Assembly (NCBI GenBank): GCA_017395715.1
Contig: JAFQNZ010000166.1
Location: forward strand, 1-9,965
Length of the DNA: 9,965 nucleotides
Source: Clostridia bacterium
Lineage (GTDB): Bacteria; Bacillota; Clostridia; Oscillospirales; CAG-272
Reading direction: 5' to 3'
Part shown: piece after piece, positions 6,372 to 9,965 of the stretch
Numbering within the stretch: position 1 is the first letter of the stretch
How the letters are laid out: every line of letters starts with the position of its first letter
The notes under the pieces: model-generated
What the model was told of the DNA's origin: nothing
Database searches by the model: none
The model's input: the letters and a program-made list of their open reading frames with translations, nothing else
Made by a program: the position numbers and the translations under genes

Positions 6372-7070
6372 ATGGAATTAAACATTTTATATGAAGACAA
6401 AGCCATAATCGTGTGCGAAAAGCCGGTTGGGGTGTTGTCGCAAGCCGATGCACAGGGCAAGGGAAGCAATATGCCTACCTTGCTTTCGGAATACTTTGTG
6501 AAAAAAGGCGAGAGGGCAACGCCGTATGTTCTCCACCGACTTGACGCGGCGGTGGGAGGCGTGATGGTGTTTGCCAAAAACGGGAAGAGTGCGGCGGCGC
6601 TGTCTGCCCAAATTGCGCGCGGAGAAATGCAAAAAGAGTATTTTGCCATCTGCCAAGGGGATGTGAAAGCCGATCTTGGCAAAGAAGGCGAGCTCTTTGA
6701 CTACCTGTTCCGCGATGCGAAGAAAAACAAAAGCTATGTGACCGACCGCAAGAGAGCCGGCGTGAAGGATGCGAGACTGACTTACCGCGTGCTTTCATCT
6801 CTTGAAACCGAAGACGGCTTGCTTTCGCTTGTGCGTGTGACGCTTGGCACGGGACGCACGCACCAGATTCGCGTGCAGTTTGCTTCAAGAAAGCACCCGC
6901 TTGTGGGAGACAAACGCTACGGCTCAACGGTAGCGTGCAAAAACGTGATGCTGTTTTCGGCGTCGATCGGGTTCTGCCACCCGACAAAGGGTGAATCTAT
7001 GACCTTTTCTCTGCCGCTTCCCGCGGGTGCGGTGTGGGATCGGTTTGCCAAAGTGAGGGATGAAGAGTGA
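6372..7070 (+). CDS. RluA-family RNA pseudouridine synthase
   Basis: Enzymes of this family isomerise selected uridines in rRNA or tRNA to pseudouridine. The 232-residue product has the catalytic HRLD motif (55-58, Asp58 being the expected nucleophile), followed by VGGVMVFAKN (61-70). It then has KEYFAICQG (88-96), the signature LGTGRTHQIRVQF (158-170) and PLVGDKRYG (176-184). It lacks the N-terminal S4 domain of RluC/RluD and is therefore of the short form. After HRLD the usual Arg-x-Thr-Ser-Gly is replaced by AAVGG, as far as I can judge a clostridial variant rather than a defect. GGAG (6363-6366) precedes the ATG at 5 nt spacing. It is the first gene of a three-gene block and overlaps the next gene by 4 nt. 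The target uridine cannot be deduced. Confidence 0.93.
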   Translation: MELNILYEDKAIIVCEKPVGVLSQADAQGKGSNMPTLLSEYFVKKGERATPYVLHRLDAAVGGVMVFAKNGKSAAALSAQIARGEMQKEYFAICQGDVKADLGKEGELFDYLFRDAKKNKSYVTDRKRAGVKDARLTYRVLSSLETEDGLLSLVRVTLGTGRTHQIRVQFASRKHPLVGDKRYGSTVACKNVMLFSASIGFCHPTKGESMTFSLPLPAGAVWDRFAKVRDEE

Positions 7071-7714
7071 AATGCTGTATTTTTGGCGCGGGGGACTATC
7101 ACGGCGAACTGCTTGATCTTGCCCGCGATGCCTTTGTGATTGCCGCCGACGGCGGGCTTGCACATACCGAAGCTTACGGTATTGTGCCAAACCTTGCGGT
7201 GGGAGATTTTGATTCGCTTGGCGCTTTGCCAAACGGCGTGGAGACGCTCCGCTTTCCCGTGATGAAAGACGATACCGACATGGCGCTTGCCGTGAACGAA
7301 GGCCTTGCGCGCGGATGCAACGCTTTCTTTCTGTTTGGCGGTATGGGCGGTCGGCTTGACCACACGCTTGCCAACATGGCACTGCTTTTGTCGCTTGCCC
7401 AAAAAGGCATCTCAGCCTATCTTGTGGGCAAAGAGGGTGTTGTCACTTGTCTTTGCGGCGGCGCGTGTTTGGAGTTTTCCCAAACTTGCGAAGGCATTTT
7501 GTCTGTGTTTGCGGCAAGTGAATCGTGTGAGGGCGTTACGCTTACGGGGCTTTTGTATCCGCTTGACAAGGGCAGACTTGTGCAGGATAAAGCGCTTGGC
7601 GTGAGCAATCATTTTACAGGACAAAGTGCGAGTGTTTCGGTGGAAAAGGGCAGTTTGTTCCTTGTGTGGGACAATATAAACAATCCGTTGCCCAAAAGAA
7701 GTTTGTTAAAATGA
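7067..7714 (+). CDS. thiN: Thiamine pyrophosphokinase
   Basis: The enzyme transfers pyrophosphate from ATP to thiamine, giving thiamine pyrophosphate in the salvage route. All family motifs are present in the 215-residue product: AADGG (26-30), GDFDS (46-50), KDDTDMALA (67-75), GGMGGRLDHTLANM (91-104), and in the C-terminal substrate-binding domain GLLYPLD (161-167) and GVSNHF (178-183). Length is normal for the ThiN type. The GTG start overlaps the TGA of the pseudouridine synthase gene (GTGA, 7067-7070), which suggests translational coupling. No ATG in frame upstream is possible without running into the stop. No TPP riboswitch was recognised in front of this block, so vitamin-dependent control is not evident here. 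Confidence 0.95.
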   Translation: MKCCIFGAGDYHGELLDLARDAFVIAADGGLAHTEAYGIVPNLAVGDFDSLGALPNGVETLRFPVMKDDTDMALAVNEGLARGCNAFFLFGGMGGRLDHTLANMALLLSLAQKGISAYLVGKEGVVTCLCGGACLEFSQTCEGILSVFAASESCEGVTLTGLLYPLDKGRLVQDKALGVSNHFTGQSASVSVEKGSLFLVWDNINNPLPKRSLLK

Positions 7715-7729
7715 CAAGGATAGTATGAT

Positions 7730-8413
7730 ATGAAGAAAACGATCAAAGGCATTATTTTTGACCTCGACGGCACGCTGCTTCTTTCCATGCACGTTTGGGA
7801 TACCATTGGCTCTACATATCTGCGCTCGCTCGGCATTGACCCCGACCCCGACACCGATGACATCATTAAAGTCAGCACGTTGGAAGAAGCGGCGGATTAT
7901 TTTTGCCGCCGTTACGCTCTTTCGGTCACACCCGAGGAGATCAGACGCGCTGTTAATGATGAACTTACCTACCAATACCATCAGGTGCTTTTGCCCAAAG
8001 AGGGTGTGATGGCAATGCTTGAAAGCTTCAAGAAGGCGGGTGTGAAGATGTTCGCCGCTACGGCGACGGACCGCCACCTGATCGAGCCTTGTCTCAAACG
8101 GTGCGGCATTTATGACTATTTGGAAGGAATGCTGACCTGCACCGAGGTGGGAGAAGGGAAGAATAAACCCACCATCTACCGCCTTGCCACCGAGAAGCTT
8201 GGCATTCCCAAGGAGAACATTGCGGTGTTTGAAGATGCTTTGTATGCCGCAAGAACCGCCAAGGGCGACGGATATTTTCTTGTGGGCATTTACGACGATT
8301 CCATGAAGAATTATCAGGATAAGATCAAAGCCCTTGCCGATTTGTACGTGCCGGACTATCTGAGCGTGGACGTTGTGAAGGAACTTTTGGGGAAATATGA
8401 TAGCGTACAATAA
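7730..8413 (+). CDS. HAD-superfamily hydrolase, beta-phosphoglucomutase-like
   Basis: This is a cytoplasmic phosphatase or phosphomutase of the haloacid dehalogenase superfamily with unknown substrate. The 227-residue product shows motif I DLDGT (11-15, Asp11 nucleophile and Asp13 acid/base) and motif II Thr111 in AATATD. The motif III lysine is probably Lys146 in KNKPTIY, and motif IV is VFEDA (166-170, Glu168 and Asp169 for magnesium). A helical cap of about 80 residues lies between motifs I and II, as in the beta-phosphoglucomutase/phosphoglycolate phosphatase group. AAGGA (7716-7720) precedes the ATG at 9 nt. The gene starts 15 nt after the thiN stop and is very likely in the same transcript. 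A phosphatase for a cofactor or sugar phosphate would fit, but nothing in the sequence fixes the substrate. Confidence 0.92.
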   Translation: MKKTIKGIIFDLDGTLLLSMHVWDTIGSTYLRSLGIDPDPDTDDIIKVSTLEEAADYFCRRYALSVTPEEIRRAVNDELTYQYHQVLLPKEGVMAMLESFKKAGVKMFAATATDRHLIEPCLKRCGIYDYLEGMLTCTEVGEGKNKPTIYRLATEKLGIPKENIAVFEDALYAARTAKGDGYFLVGIYDDSMKNYQDKIKALADLYVPDYLSVDVVKELLGKYDSVQ

Positions 8414-8521
8414 AAAACTTGTGTCGAACGAGCATGAAAATCTTTTTTGTTGAACAAGTGTTACAAAACACTGTTTAGACCTTTGTGCAAAGTGAACGAA
8501 AAAGCGGAGAAATATGTGACA

Positions 8522-8574
8522 CAAATATAAATTTTAAAAAAAGGCTTGATTTTTGGGATTTTCTATGCTATAAT
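8522..8574 (+). promoter_or_regulatory. Strong SigA promoter with A/T-rich upstream tract
   Basis: TTGATT (8546-8551, five of six consensus bases) and TATAAT (8569-8574, perfect) are separated by exactly 17 nt. TG-C just before the -10 makes it an extended -10. Directly upstream, 8522-8542 is almost pure A/T with runs of A, like an UP element. Transcription would start near 8581, giving a leader of about 40 nt with AAAGGA (8606-8611) 9 nt before the ATG. This is the best promoter in the window. The preceding part of the gap (8414-8521) has only a small hairpin (8457-8462 with 8467-8472) and no clear terminator. Confidence 0.9.
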
Positions 8575-8620
8575 CACTACGAACGAAATTTCCATATTAG
8601 GAAAGAAAGGAATTTTACTT

Positions 8621-9841
8621 ATGAAAAAACTTCTCGTAGTTGCAGTTGTTGCTCTTCTCGCAATTGCACTTGTTGCTTGCGGCGGCGAAACTGCTACCAC
8701 CACTAAGGGAAACACAGAGACCACTCCCAAGGCTCCTGTAGTTACCACTCCCAACGGTGTTGTTACCACCACTCCCGACACCGATCCCGTGATCCCCACC
8801 GGCACCACAACCACCAAGGGCGATGATCCCACAGTTCCCACCTCTGCTACCACCACTGCTCAGACCCCCGATAGCGACAAGCCTCGCTTCGAAGGTATCG
8901 ACATTCTGAACGGCGAAGATGCCGACAGAGCGATCAACCCCACTTGGGACCTTCCGAACGCCGGTATGTTCGAAAACCACCACGCTTCTCTTGACATGAA
9001 CTGGGCATACGTTCTTCTCTTCCAGGAATGCGAAAACGCATGGTACACTGACCTTGTTATGACCATTCCCGATGAAGAAACCGGCGAAGACACCTGGATG
9101 ATGAACGCTGACTATAAGTGGGTTCTCACCCTCAACGGCGAAGACATGGTAATCGAAAGATTCTCTGTTTACCACGTTACCACCTACGGCTATATTCGTA
9201 TGGACCTCGGCGCTGACTTCCAGCTCGCTCCTGTTAAAGAAGACGGCACCATCGACTATGAAATCGAACTCCGCATCCTTGATACCACCAAGGACGATGC
9301 GCCTGTTTACTATGCATGGCTGACCGACCCCGAATGGAACGGCACTCACAACTTCACTCCTCCCGCTCCTATCGAAATGGTTCCCGATCCCAACCGTGAT
9401 CCTGAAGAAACCATGATTCCCGGCGCTACCGCATTCTCCGGTCCTGCAGGTTACGATGGCGAAACCTACGTAAACCTCTTTGACTACACCGATAAAGGCG
9501 ATATTATGGTTCAGAGCAAGCTCTGCTACAACGAAGTTGCTCCCATTGTATGGACCTACGCTGATCCCGTTTACGTAACTTCCTACTCTCTCGTTGGCGC
9601 TAATGACGACGATTCCAGCCCCAGCCGTGTTATCACCAATTTCGCTTTCTACGGTTCTAACGACGGCCAGAACTGGACTAAGCTCGACGAACACAACGAC
9701 GAGCCTCTCACCGAAGCTACCAACTACGCTGAAAGAAACTTCAAGCTCGCTACTCCCGTTGAGTACAGCTACTTCATGATTGAATTCACTCACGAAGGTA
9801 CCTTCCAGCTCTCCGGTATCCAGCTTTGGACCAAGGAATAA
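8621..9841 (+). CDS. Surface lipoprotein with Thr-rich stalk and C-terminal F5/8 type C domain
   Basis: The 406-residue product starts with a lipoprotein signal peptide: KK, a hydrophobic core, and lipobox LVAC with Cys20 as the lipidated residue. Residues 21-83 form a disordered stalk with 24 threonines plus prolines. Residues about 90-265 are an acidic, aromatic-rich, probably beta-structured region I do not recognise. Residues about 270-406 look like an F5/8 type C (discoidin, galactose-binding-like) domain, with PVYVTSYSLVGAND, then ITNFAFYGSNDGQNW and a final FQLSGIQLW strand. The frame is open upstream to 8546, but ATG 8621 has the ribosome binding site and signal peptide, and the upstream part contains the promoter. 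Leu codons are all CTN and Phe and Asn are mainly TTC and AAC, unlike the neighbours, which suggests high expression. It is monocistronic. Carbohydrate or cell-wall binding is likely; the ligand is unknown. Confidence 0.9.
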   Translation: MKKLLVVAVVALLAIALVACGGETATTTKGNTETTPKAPVVTTPNGVVTTTPDTDPVIPTGTTTTKGDDPTVPTSATTTAQTPDSDKPRFEGIDILNGEDADRAINPTWDLPNAGMFENHHASLDMNWAYVLLFQECENAWYTDLVMTIPDEETGEDTWMMNADYKWVLTLNGEDMVIERFSVYHVTTYGYIRMDLGADFQLAPVKEDGTIDYEIELRILDTTKDDAPVYYAWLTDPEWNGTHNFTPPAPIEMVPDPNRDPEETMIPGATAFSGPAGYDGETYVNLFDYTDKGDIMVQSKLCYNEVAPIVWTYADPVYVTSYSLVGANDDDSSPSRVITNFAFYGSNDGQNWTKLDEHNDEPLTEATNYAERNFKLATPVEYSYFMIEFTHEGTFQLSGIQLWTKE

Positions 9842-9857
9842 TCAAATATTTGATTAT
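9838..9857. repeat. 20-bp perfect palindrome over the lipoprotein stop codon
   Basis: The bases 9838-9857 are identical to their own reverse complement, centred on ATAT, and include the TAA stop (9839-9841). In RNA this could form an eight-base-pair A/U-rich hairpin with loop AUAU. It lies about 20 nt before the terminator stem. It could be a minor stabilising structure, a protein-binding site or chance in A/T-rich sequence. Confidence 0.5.
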
Positions 9858-9877
9858 CGTTTAACGTTTTGACGTTG

Positions 9878-9912
9878 AAACGCCCGCACATTCAATGTGC
9901 GGGCGTTTTTTT
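9878..9912 (+). terminator. Rho-independent terminator of the lipoprotein gene
   Basis: A 14-bp perfect stem, AAACGCCCGCACAT (9878-9891) with its complement (9895-9908), has loop TCA and is followed by a run of seven T residues (9906-9912) that overlaps the stem base. It lies 36 nt after the stop. This is a textbook intrinsic terminator. Confidence 0.95.
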
Positions 9913-9965
9913 GCGTAGAATACAGAATGCCGAAATTTTTTCGAAAAAAATTAAATAGTACAAGT

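Noticed and set aside
8414..8568. Riboswitch or structured RNA before the lipoprotein
   Set aside because: Only a weak 6-bp hairpin (8457-8462 with 8467-8472) is seen, located upstream of the promoter and thus not in the transcript leader.
8546..8620. Upstream extension of the lipoprotein frame
   Set aside because: The upstream start is inside the -35 hexamer of the promoter, so this stretch cannot be fully transcribed from it. ATG 8621 gives a perfect lipoprotein signal peptide.
8615..9793. Minus-strand open frame (392 codons) opposite the lipoprotein gene
   Set aside because: Strong codon bias on the plus strand removes stop codons from the antisense frame. The translation is a low-complexity Gly/Val/Ser string with no start signal.
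9936..9949. TTTTTT-CG-AAAAAA palindrome near the window end
   Set aside because: It is simple A/T runs with a central CG. It may belong to the promoter of a gene beyond the window, but nothing more can be supported.

Overview
The window looks like chromosomal DNA from a Gram-positive bacterium of the phylum Bacillota, class Clostridia. An uncultured gut-type lineage near Oscillospirales is my best guess. The evidence is a clostridial-style SecA (extra block in the second nucleotide-binding domain, zinc-binding C-terminus), AAAGGA/GGAGG ribosome binding sites, consensus SigA promoters, a typical clostridial pyridoxamine kinase and ThiN-type thiamine pyrophosphokinase, and a lipoprotein with a short signal peptide. 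GC content appears to be near 50%. No rRNA, tRNA, CRISPR array, phage gene or transposase was seen.

Layout. At 1-39 is the first part of a leftward gene that runs off the window. It is divergent from secA, and the two share the promoter region 40-240. At 241-5987 is a rightward block with gaps of only 21-28 nt: secA, two unrecognised polytopic membrane proteins, and a pyridoxamine/pyridoxal kinase. It is closed by a hairpin terminator at 5991-6024 and is probably one operon. The two membrane proteins share an N-terminal motif (V-x-P-D followed by G-Y/F and a hydrophobic helix), so they look like distant paralogues co-transcribed with secA. This is the least explained part of the window.

At 5988-6371 is a 384-bp gap without a gene. 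It holds the terminator and two adjacent palindromic elements whose ends read GTAGGG...CCCTAC. They share an architecture but have different arm sequences, which suggests small non-coding mobile or REP/MITE-like repeats. At 6372-8413 is a second compact block: an RluA-family pseudouridine synthase, thiamine pyrophosphokinase (overlapping by 4 nt) and a HAD hydrolase. These are ordinary housekeeping and cofactor genes.

At 8621-9841 is a stand-alone gene for an exported lipoprotein. It has a Thr/Pro-rich stalk, an unrecognised middle region and a C-terminal F5/8 type C (discoidin-like) domain. It has its own near-perfect SigA promoter with an A/T-rich upstream tract, strongly biased codon use and a strong terminator, so it is probably abundant on the cell surface.

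Nothing here is clearly a new defence or mobile system. The items most worth a second look are the paired membrane proteins behind secA, the GTAGGG repeat pair, and the highly expressed lipoprotein.
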